Below are positions 1 to 8,454 of a stretch of DNA of 64,000 bases, piece after piece. The notes beneath the pieces were generated by a model. That model did no database searches and was not told the DNA's origin. It worked only from the letters and a program-made list of their open reading frames with translations. The stretch lies in assembly GCA_963838795.1 (NCBI GenBank), contig CAWISL010000010.1:310001-374000 (forward strand), given 5' to 3'. Source of the stretch: JAIBJN01 sp963838795. GTDB taxonomy: Bacteria; Actinomycetota; Thermoleophilia; Gaiellales; Gaiellaceae. A program made the position numbers and the translations under genes. Position 1 is the first letter of the stretch; each line of letters begins with the position of its first letter.

Positions 1-663
1 GACGAGTCGCGGCCGGTTCTCACCGGGATCCTCGTTCGGTTCGAGGGTGACAAGCTCGTCATGGCGGCGACGGACTCCTACCGGCTCAGCGTCAAGGAGA
101 CCGCTCTTCCGAACGGTCCCGGGCGCGAGCTCGAGGCAATCGTGCCCGCCCGCGCCCTCCAGGAGCTTGCGCGCGCAGGACAGACAGCCGAGGGTGAGAC
201 GATAGAAGTCGGCGTCCAGGAGAACCAGGTGGTGTTCGGAGTGGACGGCATCTGGCTGACCGCCCGCCGGATCGACGGGCAGTTCCCGAACTACAAACAG
301 CTCCTGCCCGACCAGTTTGAAGCCGAGGTGCACCTCCCGCGTGAGGAGCTGCTCGACGTCGTCCGCCGCACCGGCCTGCTCGCCCAACGAAAGTCGCCGC
401 TTCGCCTTCGCTTCGCCGAAGGCGAGCTCACAGTCTCCGCCCAGACCCAGGACGTCGGCGAGGCCCGCGAGTCGCTGCCGGTCGCCTACACGGGAGAGAC
501 GCTCGAGATCGGCTTCAACGCCGAGTTCCTGCGCGATGGGCTCGAGTCGGTGACCGACGAGACGGCCCGCTTGAAGCTGATCAGCCCGCTCAGGCCCGGG
601 CTGCTCCACGGCGAGAGCGACGACTTCCTCTACCTGATCATGCCGATCAGGCTGGCCGGCTGA
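1..663 (+). CDS. dnaN: DNA polymerase III sliding clamp (beta), 3' part
   Basis: The beta clamp encircles DNA and tethers the replicative polymerase. The frame is open from base 1 and the gene starts outside the window; 220 residues are visible, about the last 60% of a usual 365-residue clamp. The segment GDKLVMAATDSYRLSVKE is typical of the middle of the family, and the C-terminal end LYLIMPIRLAG matches the conserved hydrophobic tail (MPMRL in E. coli). The ATG at 61 is internal, because the 20 codons before it are also clamp sequence. The stop TGA overlaps the inferred CTG start of recF. Confidence 0.95.
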   Translation, partial: DESRPVLTGILVRFEGDKLVMAATDSYRLSVKETALPNGPGRELEAIVPARALQELARAGQTAEGETIEVGVQENQVVFGVDGIWLTARRIDGQFPNYKQLLPDQFEAEVHLPREELLDVVRRTGLLAQRKSPLRLRFAEGELTVSAQTQDVGEARESLPVAYTGETLEIGFNAEFLRDGLESVTDETARLKLISPLRPGLLHGESDDFLYLIMPIRLAG

Positions 664-1742
664 TCGTCGCACGGGCCACGCTCCGGGGCTTCCGCTCGTA
701 CGCCGCGCTCGACGTTGAGGTCGAGCCCGGGCTCGTGCTCGTCGTAGGCCGCAACGGCGCCGGCAAGACCAACCTCCTCGAGGCGCTCCACGTCGGCATT
801 CAGGGCTTCTCACCGCGCACCCGCGCGGAGCCTCGCCTCGTTCGCTTCGGCGAGCAGGCGGCCCGAGTGCGGCTCGAGGGAGTCGAAGGCGGGGCCTCGG
901 TCGAGACCGAGGTGACGATCGCGCCCGGAGAGGGCAAGCGGATCCTCCTGAACGGCGCCGCCCTCGCGTCGGCCGACGACCTTCGCGCACGGCTCGGCGC
1001 CCTCGCGTTCGTCCCCGACCGGCTGGCCATCGTCAAGGGGGGCCCTGCCGTTCGCCGAGCGTATGTCGATCGTATGCTCGGCCGCTTCGCGCCCTCGCTT
1101 GCGGGGCTCCCGGCCGACTACGGCCGCACTCTGGCCCAGCGGAACGAAGCTCTTCGCCGCGTGCGCGCAGGCGCCTCGACCCGCGAGGCGGTCGAGCCGT
1201 GGACGAAGCGGCTGGCGCTGCTCGGAACCGAGCTCGACGCCGCCCGAGCCGCGCTGCTCTCCGCGCTCGACCCCGGTTTCGGCGCGAGCGCGGACGCGCT
1301 CGGCCTCGCGCAGGCGACGCTCGCCTACGAGGAGCACGGGCTGTCGCTGTCCGACCTGGAGTCGCGGTTCGACCGAGACCTGGCCCGGGGGACCACGGGC
1401 CTGGGCCCGCACCTGCGCGATGTGGAGATCCGAGCGTCCGACCGGGACCTGCGCGGCTTCGGCTCGCAGGGCGAGCAGCGCACGGCCGTCCTGGCGCTCC
1501 TACTCGCGGAGGCCGCCCTTCTCGCCGAGCGGCGCGGCTCGCCGCCGCTGTTACTCCTGGACGACGTCTTCTCCGAGCTCGACGTCGGCAGGCGACTGGC
1601 GCTCGTGGCCGCGCTTCCGCCCGGAGGTCAGACGCTGGCCACCGCAACCTCGGCAGACGCCCTTCCCGCCGCCGCGCCGCCGCCCGCGCTCATCCTGACG
1701 GTCAAGCGGGAGGGGAACGAGAGCGTGGTCGAGGCGGCATGA
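660..1742 (+). CDS. recF: DNA replication/repair protein RecF (CTG start inferred)
   Basis: RecF is an SMC/ABC-like ATPase that helps load RecA at gaps in DNA. Walker A GRNGAGKT is at residues 30-37, the signature SQGEQ begins at residue 269, and Walker B with Asp301-Asp302 precedes VFSELD. The family's first beta strand and LRGFRSY motif lie upstream of the first in-frame GTG (735), so that start would cut the fold. The only candidate near the expected position is CTG at 660, overlapping the dnaN stop as CTGA. With this start the protein is 360 residues, normal for RecF. It is followed by DUF721 with an ATGA overlap. Confidence 0.9.
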   Translation: MIVARATLRGFRSYAALDVEVEPGLVLVVGRNGAGKTNLLEALHVGIQGFSPRTRAEPRLVRFGEQAARVRLEGVEGGASVETEVTIAPGEGKRILLNGAALASADDLRARLGALAFVPDRLAIVKGGPAVRRAYVDRMLGRFAPSLAGLPADYGRTLAQRNEALRRVRAGASTREAVEPWTKRLALLGTELDAARAALLSALDPGFGASADALGLAQATLAYEEHGLSLSDLESRFDRDLARGTTGLGPHLRDVEIRASDRDLRGFGSQGEQRTAVLALLLAEAALLAERRGSPPLLLLDDVFSELDVGRRLALVAALPPGGQTLATATSADALPAAAPPPALILTVKREGNESVVEAA

Positions 1743-2215
1743 GCCTCGAGTCCATCGGCCCGGAGCTCCGGCGGGAGCTCGGCAAGCTCGGGCCGGGCGG
1801 CGCGATCACGGAGATCGTGTCGGCCTGGCCCGCGGCCGTCGGTGCAGCCATCGCGGCCAACGCCTGGCCGGCGCGCATCGGTCGCGACGGGACGCTTTAT
1901 GTCGCTACCAGCTCGAGCGCCTGGGCGTTCGAGCTGACCCACCTCGAGGGCACCGTACGGGCACGACTCGGGGAGCGGCTGGATGAGGCCCCTCCGCCAC
2001 GCCTGCGTTTCGCGCCAGGGCGCCTTCCGGAACCGGGCGCCGACTCTGTTGAGGCTTCCGAACGCCCTGTGCCAACTCCGTCCGCGCGGGCCGTCGCGGC
2101 GGGGCGGGAGATCGCTGCGGACATCGAAAGCCGCGCCCTCCGGGAGGTCGTCGCGCGGGCCGCCGCGGCCAGTCTGGCGGGTGCGGAGAGACGCCCGGAC
2201 GACCGGCCGTTCTGA
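1739..2215 (+). CDS. DUF721 (DciA-like) protein
   Basis: This 158-residue protein begins with ATG overlapping the recF stop (ATGA). Residues about 10-85 contain the DUF721 pattern: the W-P-A-A-V-G segment, then a small beta-rich section with LYVATSSSAWAFELTH. The C-terminal half is Pro/Ala/Arg-rich and probably disordered. DUF721 proteins sit between recF and gyrB in most Actinobacteria. DciA, a family member, is the ancestral loader or partner of the DnaB helicase. The position fits a replication role, but function is inferred from family and context only. Confidence 0.82.
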   Translation: MSLESIGPELRRELGKLGPGGAITEIVSAWPAAVGAAIAANAWPARIGRDGTLYVATSSSAWAFELTHLEGTVRARLGERLDEAPPPRLRFAPGRLPEPGADSVEASERPVPTPSARAVAAGREIAADIESRALREVVARAAAASLAGAERRPDDRPF

Positions 2216-2260
2216 TAGACTGAGCTTCAGACAAAAATCCCCTCTGAGCAGGGATTTTTT
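2216..2260 (+). promoter_or_regulatory. gyrB leader: -10-like box and terminator-like hairpin abutting the start codon
   Basis: TAGACT at 2216-2221 resembles a -10 box. A perfect 9-bp inverted repeat follows: AAAAATCCC at 2233-2241 and GGGATTTTT at 2251-2259, with a 9-nt loop. One more T precedes the gyrB ATG at 2261. The right arm holds the only SD-like bases (AGGGA at 2250-2254, six bases from the ATG), so folding would hide them, and the U-run gives the hairpin the look of an intrinsic terminator. A role in gyrB control is inference. Confidence 0.5.
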
Positions 2261-4651
2261 ATGGCAGAAACCGGTTACGACGCCAAGGACATCACCGTTC
2301 TCGAAGGCCTCGAGCCTGTTCGCCTGCGACCGGGGATGTACATCGGCTCGACGGGTGCTCGCGGGCTCCACCATCTCGTCTACGAGGTGGTCGACAATTC
2401 CGTCGACGAAGCGCTCGCGGGGCGAAACGAGCGCATCGAGATTCGCCTCCATCCGGACAACTCCGTCACCGTCCGCGACTGGGGCTCCGGCATCCCTGTG
2501 GGCGTCATGGAAGACCAGGGATTGCCCGCACTCACGGTCGTCTTGACCAAGCTTCACGCCGGCGGAAAGTTCGGCGGCGAAGGCTACAAGGTCTCCGGGG
2601 GCCTCCACGGGGTGGGCGTCTCCGTCGTGAACGCCCTCTCGGAGTGGCTGGTGGCCGAAGTCCGGCGCGAGGGCAAGGTCTACCGCCAGGAGTTCGCGCG
2701 CGGCGAGGCGACGACGGGCGTCGAGGAGGTCGGGAAGGCCGCCAAGGGCGAGACCGGGACGACGATCTCCTTCCTGCCGGACTCGGACGTCTTCGAGGAG
2801 CTCGAGCTGTCGTCGCAGACCCTCGCCCAGCGCTTCCGGGAGACCGCGTTTCTCACCAAGGGCCTCCGCATCGCCTTCGTGGACGAGCGCGAGGGGGAGG
2901 AGACGCAGGAGTTCTACGCCGAGGGCGGCATCAGGGACTTCGTCTCCTTCATCAACGAGACGAAGGATGCTGTTCACCGCCACATCGTCTACTTCGAGGG
3001 GGAGAGCGACCAGGGCGCCGTCGAGGTGGCGATGCAGTGGAACACGTCGTACGTCGAGTCCGTGTTCTCCTTCGCGAACAACATCAACACCCACGAGGGC
3101 GGCACGCATCTCTCGGGCTTCAAGGCGGCCCTGACCGGAACGCTGAACCGCTACGCCCGCGACAAGGGGCTTCTGAAGGAGAAGGAGGACAATCTCGAGG
3201 GCGAGGACGTCCGCGAGGGCCTCGGCGCCGTCATCTCCATCAAGCTTCGCGACCCGCAGTTCGAGGGACAGACGAAGACGAAGCTCGGGAACCCGTGGGT
3301 GAAGGGCCTCGTCGAGCAGACGGTCAACGCCAAGCTCGCGGAGTTCCTGGAGGAGAACCCCACCGACGCCCGCCAGATCGTCCTGAAGGCGATCTCGGCA
3401 GCCCGCGCACGGCAGGCGGCGCGAAAGGCGCGCGAGCTGACGCGGCGCAAGAGCGCCCTCGAGAGCTCGTCGCTCCCGGGCAAGCTCGCCGACTGCACGA
3501 TCCGCAACCCCGAGGACGCCGAGCTCTTCATCGTCGAGGGCGACTCGGCGGGCGGCTCGGCCAAGATGGGGCGCGACCGCACCTTCCAGGCGATCCTCCC
3601 GCTCCGCGGCAAGATCATCAACAGCGAGAAGAACCGCATCAACAAGGTGCTCTCGAATAACGAGATCCAGGCGATGATCACGGCGATCGGAACCGGGATC
3701 GGCGACGAGCTGGACATCTCGAAGCTGCGCTACCACCGGATCATCGTCATGACCGACGCCGACGTGGACGGCTCGCACATCCGCACGCTGATCCTGACCT
3801 TCCTCTACCGGCACATGCCGGAGCTCTTCGAGCGCGGCCACGTCTACATCGCGGTGCCGCCTCTCTACAAGGTCAAGATCGGGAACCAGGAGTTCTACTT
3901 CGAGAAGGACGCGCAGCTGGAGGAGCTCCTGGTGCGCGAGCGCGTAGGCGACGTCGAGATTCGCCCCCGCACCGGCGAGGCGGTCAAGATGACCGTGAGC
4001 CGCTGGAGCAAGTTCACCAACGCTCTCGAGAAGTTCGAGGGCTGGCTGCAGCGCCTCCGCGCCGACTTCGGCTCGCCGGCCGCCGACTTCATGGTCACGC
4101 ACCGGCTCGTCGAGACGGACACGCCGACGCTCGCCGCGCTCGGCGAGGCGGTCGAGGCGGGCGCCGAGAACGGCTACACGCTCTCCCTCGACGGGCGGCG
4201 TGACGGTGTCGTCTCGATCCGGGTCGTCGAGAACGAGACGAGCGCGGCCCAGGTGGTAGCCGTTCCGGGGGACCTCCTGACCTCGCCGGTCTACGACAAG
4301 CTCCGCACGAGCTACGCGCGGCTCGTGGAGCTCGTCGGCCCCCCGCCCTTCACGGTCGGCGTGGGCAAGAAAGAGCGTGAGCCGGAGACGTTCGGGCGCC
4401 TGCGCACCGACCTGCTCGACGCCGCGAAGGAGGGCATCCAGCTCTCCCGGTTCAAGGGCCTCGGCGAGATGAACCACGACCAGCTCTGGGACACGACGAT
4501 GGACCCGCAGCGGCGCCTGCTCGTGCGGGTGGATGTCGAGGACGCCTCGGCGGCCGACCGCCTCTTCTCGACCCTGATGGGCGACCAGGTGGAGCCCCGG
4601 CGCGCGTTCATCGAGACGAACGCCAAGGACGTGCGTTTCCTGGATGTCTGA
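2261..4651 (+). CDS. gyrB: DNA gyrase subunit B
   Basis: This is the ATPase subunit of DNA gyrase. It has the GHKL ATP-binding motifs (VVDNSVDEAL, DWGSGIPV, GGLHGVGVSVVNALS), the transducer, and the Toprim domain with VEGDSAGGSAK and MTDADVDGSHIRTL. At 796 residues it is longer than the roughly 650-690 residues usual in Actinobacteria. The extra length, roughly residues 555-720, lies between YKVKIGNQEFYFEK and the conserved SRFKGLGEMN, where proteobacterial GyrB carries its insertion. The ATG at 2261 is the first in-frame start after the DUF721 stop. The gyrA start overlaps its 3' end by 8 nt. Confidence 0.97.
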   Translation: MAETGYDAKDITVLEGLEPVRLRPGMYIGSTGARGLHHLVYEVVDNSVDEALAGRNERIEIRLHPDNSVTVRDWGSGIPVGVMEDQGLPALTVVLTKLHAGGKFGGEGYKVSGGLHGVGVSVVNALSEWLVAEVRREGKVYRQEFARGEATTGVEEVGKAAKGETGTTISFLPDSDVFEELELSSQTLAQRFRETAFLTKGLRIAFVDEREGEETQEFYAEGGIRDFVSFINETKDAVHRHIVYFEGESDQGAVEVAMQWNTSYVESVFSFANNINTHEGGTHLSGFKAALTGTLNRYARDKGLLKEKEDNLEGEDVREGLGAVISIKLRDPQFEGQTKTKLGNPWVKGLVEQTVNAKLAEFLEENPTDARQIVLKAISAARARQAARKARELTRRKSALESSSLPGKLADCTIRNPEDAELFIVEGDSAGGSAKMGRDRTFQAILPLRGKIINSEKNRINKVLSNNEIQAMITAIGTGIGDELDISKLRYHRIIVMTDADVDGSHIRTLILTFLYRHMPELFERGHVYIAVPPLYKVKIGNQEFYFEKDAQLEELLVRERVGDVEIRPRTGEAVKMTVSRWSKFTNALEKFEGWLQRLRADFGSPAADFMVTHRLVETDTPTLAALGEAVEAGAENGYTLSLDGRRDGVVSIRVVENETSAAQVVAVPGDLLTSPVYDKLRTSYARLVELVGPPPFTVGVGKKEREPETFGRLRTDLLDAAKEGIQLSRFKGLGEMNHDQLWDTTMDPQRRLLVRVDVEDASAADRLFSTLMGDQVEPRRAFIETNAKDVRFLDV

Positions 4652-7166
4652 AGTAGGGGTTCTCGGGCCCGGGCGGATCGAGCCCCGGGAGCTCGAGCAG
4701 GAGATGCGCTCGAGCTACCTGGACTACGCGATGTCCGTCATCGTCGGCCGCGCGCTGCCCGACGTTCGTGACGGGCTCAAGCCGGTCCATCGCCGCGTGC
4801 TCTACTCGATGCACGAAAACGGGCTGCAGCCGAACCGCCCGTACAAGAAGTCCGCGAACGTGGTCGGCGCGGTCATGGGCAACTACCACCCGCACGGCGA
4901 CTCGGCAATCTACGACACGCTCGTCCGCATGGCGCAGCCCTTCTCGCTGCGCTACCCGCTCGTCGACGGCCAGGGGAACTTCGGCTCCGTCGACGACGAC
5001 GCGGCCGCGGCGATGCGCTACACGGAGTGCCGGCTCGCCCGGATCGCCACGGAGATGCTCCGGGACATCGACGCGGACACCGTCGACTACATCCCGAACT
5101 ACGACGAGTCCCGGCGGGAGCCGCTGACGCTCCCGAGCCGATTTCCGAACCTGCTCGTGAACGGCTCGGCTGGGATCGCCGTTGGGATGGCGACCAACAT
5201 TCCGCCGCACCGGCTCTCGGAGGTCATCGACGCGATCCTGCACCTGATCGACAAGCCCGACGCGGGCGTGGACGAGCTCATGAAGCACGTGAAGGGCCCA
5301 GACTTCCCGACCGGCGCCTACGTCATCGGGCGCTCGGGAATCCGCGACGCCTACCGGACCGGACGCGGCAGGATCGTCATGCGGGCGCGCGCGCACGTTG
5401 AGGAGCTCCGGGGCGGCAAGTCGGCGGTGATCGTCACCGAGCTTCCGTACGGCGTGAAGAAGGGCGGCGAGAACGGCGTGATCGCGAAGATCGCCGACCT
5501 CGTCCAGGACAAGGTCCTCACCGAGATCTCCGACCTGCAGGATCACTCCGACCGGACGGGGATGCGGATCCAGATCGAGCTCAAGCGGGACGCCGCGCCG
5601 TACGTCGCGCTCAACAAGCTCTTCAAGCACACGCAGCTCCAGACGACGTTCGGCTACAACGCCGTCGCGCTCGTGGACGGAGTGCCGCGCACGCTCTCGC
5701 TGCTCGAGCTCGTCCAGGAGTACCTGCGCTACCAGCGCGAGGTCGTGACGCGCCGGTCGAAGCACGAGCTGCGGCGGGCCGAGGAGCGGGCGCACATCCT
5801 CCAGGGGTACCTGATCGCGCTGGACAACCTCGACGAGGTCATCGCCCTCATCCGCGGCTCGGCCGACACGGACGCCGCCCGCACGGGCCTGATGGACCGC
5901 TTCGGGCTCTCGGAGATCCAGGCTCAGGCGATCCTGGACCTCAGGCTCGCCCGCCTCACCGGCATGGCCCGCAAGGAGATCGAGGACGAGTTCGCCGACC
6001 TCCAGGAGCGGATCGCCGAGCTTCGCTCGATTCTCGGCGACCCGGCCCGGATCGACGGCCTCATCCGCGAGGAGCTGCTCGAGATCAAGGAGATCTACGG
6101 CAAGGCCGACGACCGGCGTACCGAGATCGCCGCTGCCGAGGAGGAGCTCGAGCTCGAGGATCTGATCGCGGAGGAGGACATGGTCATCGCGATCACGAGC
6201 TCCGGCTACGTCAAGCGCCTGCCCGTCACCACCTACCGGGAGCAGCGACGCGGAGGCATCGGCGTCATGGGCATGGAGCTGAAGGACGAGGACTACATCG
6301 AGCACCTCTTCGTCGCCTCGACCCACGACTACCTGCTCTTCTTCACCTCCGTCGGCAAGGTCTATCGCCTCAAGGTGCACGAGCTGCCGCTCGGCTCCCG
6401 CCAGTCGAAGGGCCGGGCGATCGTCAACCTGCTCCCCTTCCAGCCGGGCGAGACGATCCGCGCCGTGATCGCAACCCGCGACTTCAAGGACGCCGAGTAC
6501 CTGACGGCGGTGACGAGAAACGGGCTCGTGAAGAAGACCCGCTTCGAGGAGTACAACACGCCTCTGAAGGCCGACGGGATCATTGCCGTCAAGCTACGCG
6601 ACGGCGACGAGCTCGTCGCCGTCCTGCACTCCTCCGGCGAGGACGACATCCTCATGGTCTCCCGCAAGGGCCAGGCGATCCGCTTCAACGAGAAGCTGGC
6701 GCGGCCGATGGGACGTGCCACGTCGGGCGTCGCCGGCATGCGACTGCGCAAGGGAGACGAAGTGATTACCGCCGACATCGCGAGGAACGACGCGGACCTT
6801 CTGGTCGTGACGATGAACGGCTTCGGGAAGCGGACCCGGATCGACCAGTATCCGGTCAAGGGGAGGGGCGGGCTCGGCGTCAAGACCGTGCAGCTCACCG
6901 AAGCTCGCGGTCAGCTGGCCGGTGCGCTCGTCGTCAGGGAGGGAGACCAGGTGATGCTGATCTCGACGGGAGGCACGGTCATCCGCGTTCCCGCCGAGGG
7001 CATCAAGCAGAGCGGGCGAGCCACGCAAGGTGTCATCGTCATGCGCCCGCGCGAGGGCGAGCGAGTGTCGACTCTCGCCCGCGTCGTCGAGCAGGACGAG
7101 GACGCCGACATCGTCTTGGAGGCATCCGCTACCGAGAACGGCGCCGCCCCCGAGCCCGCGGAGTAG
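4644..7166 (+). CDS. gyrA: DNA gyrase subunit A
   Basis: This is the DNA-cleaving subunit of gyrase, 840 residues long. The catalytic Tyr is Tyr126 in AAAMRYTE. The quinolone-determining region HPHGDSAIYDT keeps Ser87 and Asp91 (E. coli Ser83 and Asp87), the wild-type susceptible residues. The C-terminal beta-pinwheel starts with a GyrA box at residues 534-540 reading QRRGGIG, where the family usually has a basic residue in place of Ile. The acidic C-terminal tail is ordinary. The start overlaps gyrB by 8 nt, so the two are probably translationally coupled. Confidence 0.96.
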   Translation: MSEVGVLGPGRIEPRELEQEMRSSYLDYAMSVIVGRALPDVRDGLKPVHRRVLYSMHENGLQPNRPYKKSANVVGAVMGNYHPHGDSAIYDTLVRMAQPFSLRYPLVDGQGNFGSVDDDAAAAMRYTECRLARIATEMLRDIDADTVDYIPNYDESRREPLTLPSRFPNLLVNGSAGIAVGMATNIPPHRLSEVIDAILHLIDKPDAGVDELMKHVKGPDFPTGAYVIGRSGIRDAYRTGRGRIVMRARAHVEELRGGKSAVIVTELPYGVKKGGENGVIAKIADLVQDKVLTEISDLQDHSDRTGMRIQIELKRDAAPYVALNKLFKHTQLQTTFGYNAVALVDGVPRTLSLLELVQEYLRYQREVVTRRSKHELRRAEERAHILQGYLIALDNLDEVIALIRGSADTDAARTGLMDRFGLSEIQAQAILDLRLARLTGMARKEIEDEFADLQERIAELRSILGDPARIDGLIREELLEIKEIYGKADDRRTEIAAAEEELELEDLIAEEDMVIAITSSGYVKRLPVTTYREQRRGGIGVMGMELKDEDYIEHLFVASTHDYLLFFTSVGKVYRLKVHELPLGSRQSKGRAIVNLLPFQPGETIRAVIATRDFKDAEYLTAVTRNGLVKKTRFEEYNTPLKADGIIAVKLRDGDELVAVLHSSGEDDILMVSRKGQAIRFNEKLARPMGRATSGVAGMRLRKGDEVITADIARNDADLLVVTMNGFGKRTRIDQYPVKGRGGLGVKTVQLTEARGQLAGALVVREGDQVMLISTGGTVIRVPAEGIKQSGRATQGVIVMRPREGERVSTLARVVEQDEDADIVLEASATENGAAPEPAE

Positions 7167-7173
7167 GCGTGCC

Positions 7174-7482
7174 GTGACCGCGCGGCGTCCGGAGGAGCTG
7201 CTGGAGCCGGTGGACGTGATGCGTCATCTCCGCAAGCTGGAGCTCTCTCTCGGGCAGGTCTGCCATGCGGCGGGCGTCTCCAAGACCCAGCTCGACTACT
7301 GGACGACACGCGCCCGCATTCCGACGAAGGGGAAGAAGCAGCGGCTCTACACCCTGGACGCGCTCGAGACGGTGCTCCTGATCAAGCAGGGCAAGGACAA
7401 GGGTCTCTCCCTGCAGGCCGCGATCGAGGCAGCCCAGCGCTTCAAGGCCGCCAAGGCGCCGAGGGTGCCGAGACGGAACTGA
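7174..7482 (+). CDS. Small MerR-type helix-turn-helix protein
   Basis: This 102-residue protein starts at GTG, 7 bases after the gyrA stop. Residues about 25-70 form a MerR-like winged helix-turn-helix: LSLGQVCHAAGVSKTQLDYW, then KQRLYTLDALETVLLIK. A short helix rich in Ala/Lys follows. There is no effector-binding domain, so it is either a minimal DNA-binding regulator or part of a larger complex. Similar small MerR-like proteins occur next to gyrA in related genomes, but I cannot name a target. The GTG is chosen because translation further upstream gives Ser/Arg-rich sequence antisense to gyrA. Confidence 0.7.
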   Translation: MTARRPEELLEPVDVMRHLRKLELSLGQVCHAAGVSKTQLDYWTTRARIPTKGKKQRLYTLDALETVLLIKQGKDKGLSLQAAIEAAQRFKAAKAPRVPRRN

Positions 7483-7485
7483 GAG

Positions 7486-8454
7486 CTACGACTCGCGGAG
7501 AACCCCGGCGGCCGACTCCGGCGCCAGCGTGTTGACGAAGTAACCGGCGCCCAGCTCGATGCCTGCGAGGATGCCGAGTCGGGGCAGTACCTCGACGTGC
7601 CAGTGCCCGCCTGCGTGGAGCCAGAGGTTGAGGGCGACGGGGCCCTCGGCGATCCGGATTCGGCGGATCCCCTCGGCCGCGAGGGCCAGCGTCTCGCCAA
7701 GGCGTCCGCTGGCGAACGGGTCGGCCTCGCACTCGAGCGGCGCCGCCAGCAGCTCGTAGGGCTGGCGGCCGGCAAAGGGGCAGAGGAGGATCACTCCCTC
7801 CCGCTCTTCGACGACGCGGATCCGCTGCTCCCGCTCCTCCGCGAGGACCCGGCAGAGGACGCATTCGCCGTACGCGTGCCGTGCCTCGCGCTCCTGCACG
7901 ACGAGGGGCGGCTCGTGTTCGAGCCACACGAGCTGAGAGTGGCTGTGCGCAAGGCTGGCGCCCGCCCCGGCCCCTTCGTTCACGAGCGCGTGGACGTAGG
8001 GAAACCCTGCCTCCCGCGCGGCCGCGGCGCGCGCCTGCCAGGCCTCGGCGACGAGCTCGAGCTCCCGGCTTCCGAGGTCGGCGATCGTCCTCACGTGCCG
8101 CGGGGAGTGGACCACGACCTCCTGCCGCCCCACGGCGGCGCGGCGAGCGAAGAGCCCGTCCGCGCGGTCGCCCGATCGCGGCCACGGTCCGAACGCGGGG
8201 AACTTGTTGGGAACGACGCGAACCCGCCATCCTGGCGTGTCCGGCGTCCTGCCCGGCGGTCCGATGGCGAAGGTCTCGGGCGGGGTGGCCGCCTCCCGAC
8301 CCTCGTCGAACGGGCAGCCGGTCGGATCCTCAGGCTCCGCCGCGAGCTCGGCGCGTGGCGCGCCGGGCCGGCGCGCCCGCGACGGCGCGACAACCACCCA
8401 GCGTCCTGAGACCGGGTCGTGACGGAGCTCGGGAGGAGTGTGGCCTTCCGTCAG
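7486..8454 (-). CDS. galT: Galactose-1-phosphate uridylyltransferase (CTG start inferred)
   Basis: This HIT-superfamily enzyme of the Leloir pathway swaps UMP between UDP-glucose and galactose-1-phosphate. Visible features are the N-terminal ELRHDPVSGRWVVVAPSR, VPNKFPAF, a zinc-type CVLC pair, the catalytic HSHSQ region (HPH in E. coli) and a C-terminal GGHWHVEVLPR. The homologous N-terminus begins about 7 codons after CTG 8454, which overlaps the slipin stop as CTGA. There is no ATG, GTG or TTG nearby in frame. With the CTG start the protein is 322 residues. It is last in a minus-strand run nfeD-slipin-galT. Confidence 0.85.
   Translation of the reverse strand: MTEGHTPPELRHDPVSGRWVVVAPSRARRPGAPRAELAAEPEDPTGCPFDEGREAATPPETFAIGPPGRTPDTPGWRVRVVPNKFPAFGPWPRSGDRADGLFARRAAVGRQEVVVHSPRHVRTIADLGSRELELVAEAWQARAAAAREAGFPYVHALVNEGAGAGASLAHSHSQLVWLEHEPPLVVQEREARHAYGECVLCRVLAEEREQRIRVVEEREGVILLCPFAGRQPYELLAAPLECEADPFASGRLGETLALAAEGIRRIRIAEGPVALNLWLHAGGHWHVEVLPRLGILAGIELGAGYFVNTLAPESAAGVLRES

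Noticed and set aside
1628..4477. A 949-residue open frame on the minus strand across DUF721, gyrB and others
   Set aside because: It is antisense to clear gyrB, is Arg/Leu/Asp/Val-rich and repetitive, and is an artefact of high GC content. Similar long frames opposite gyrA, lon and the repeat protein were ignored for the same reason.
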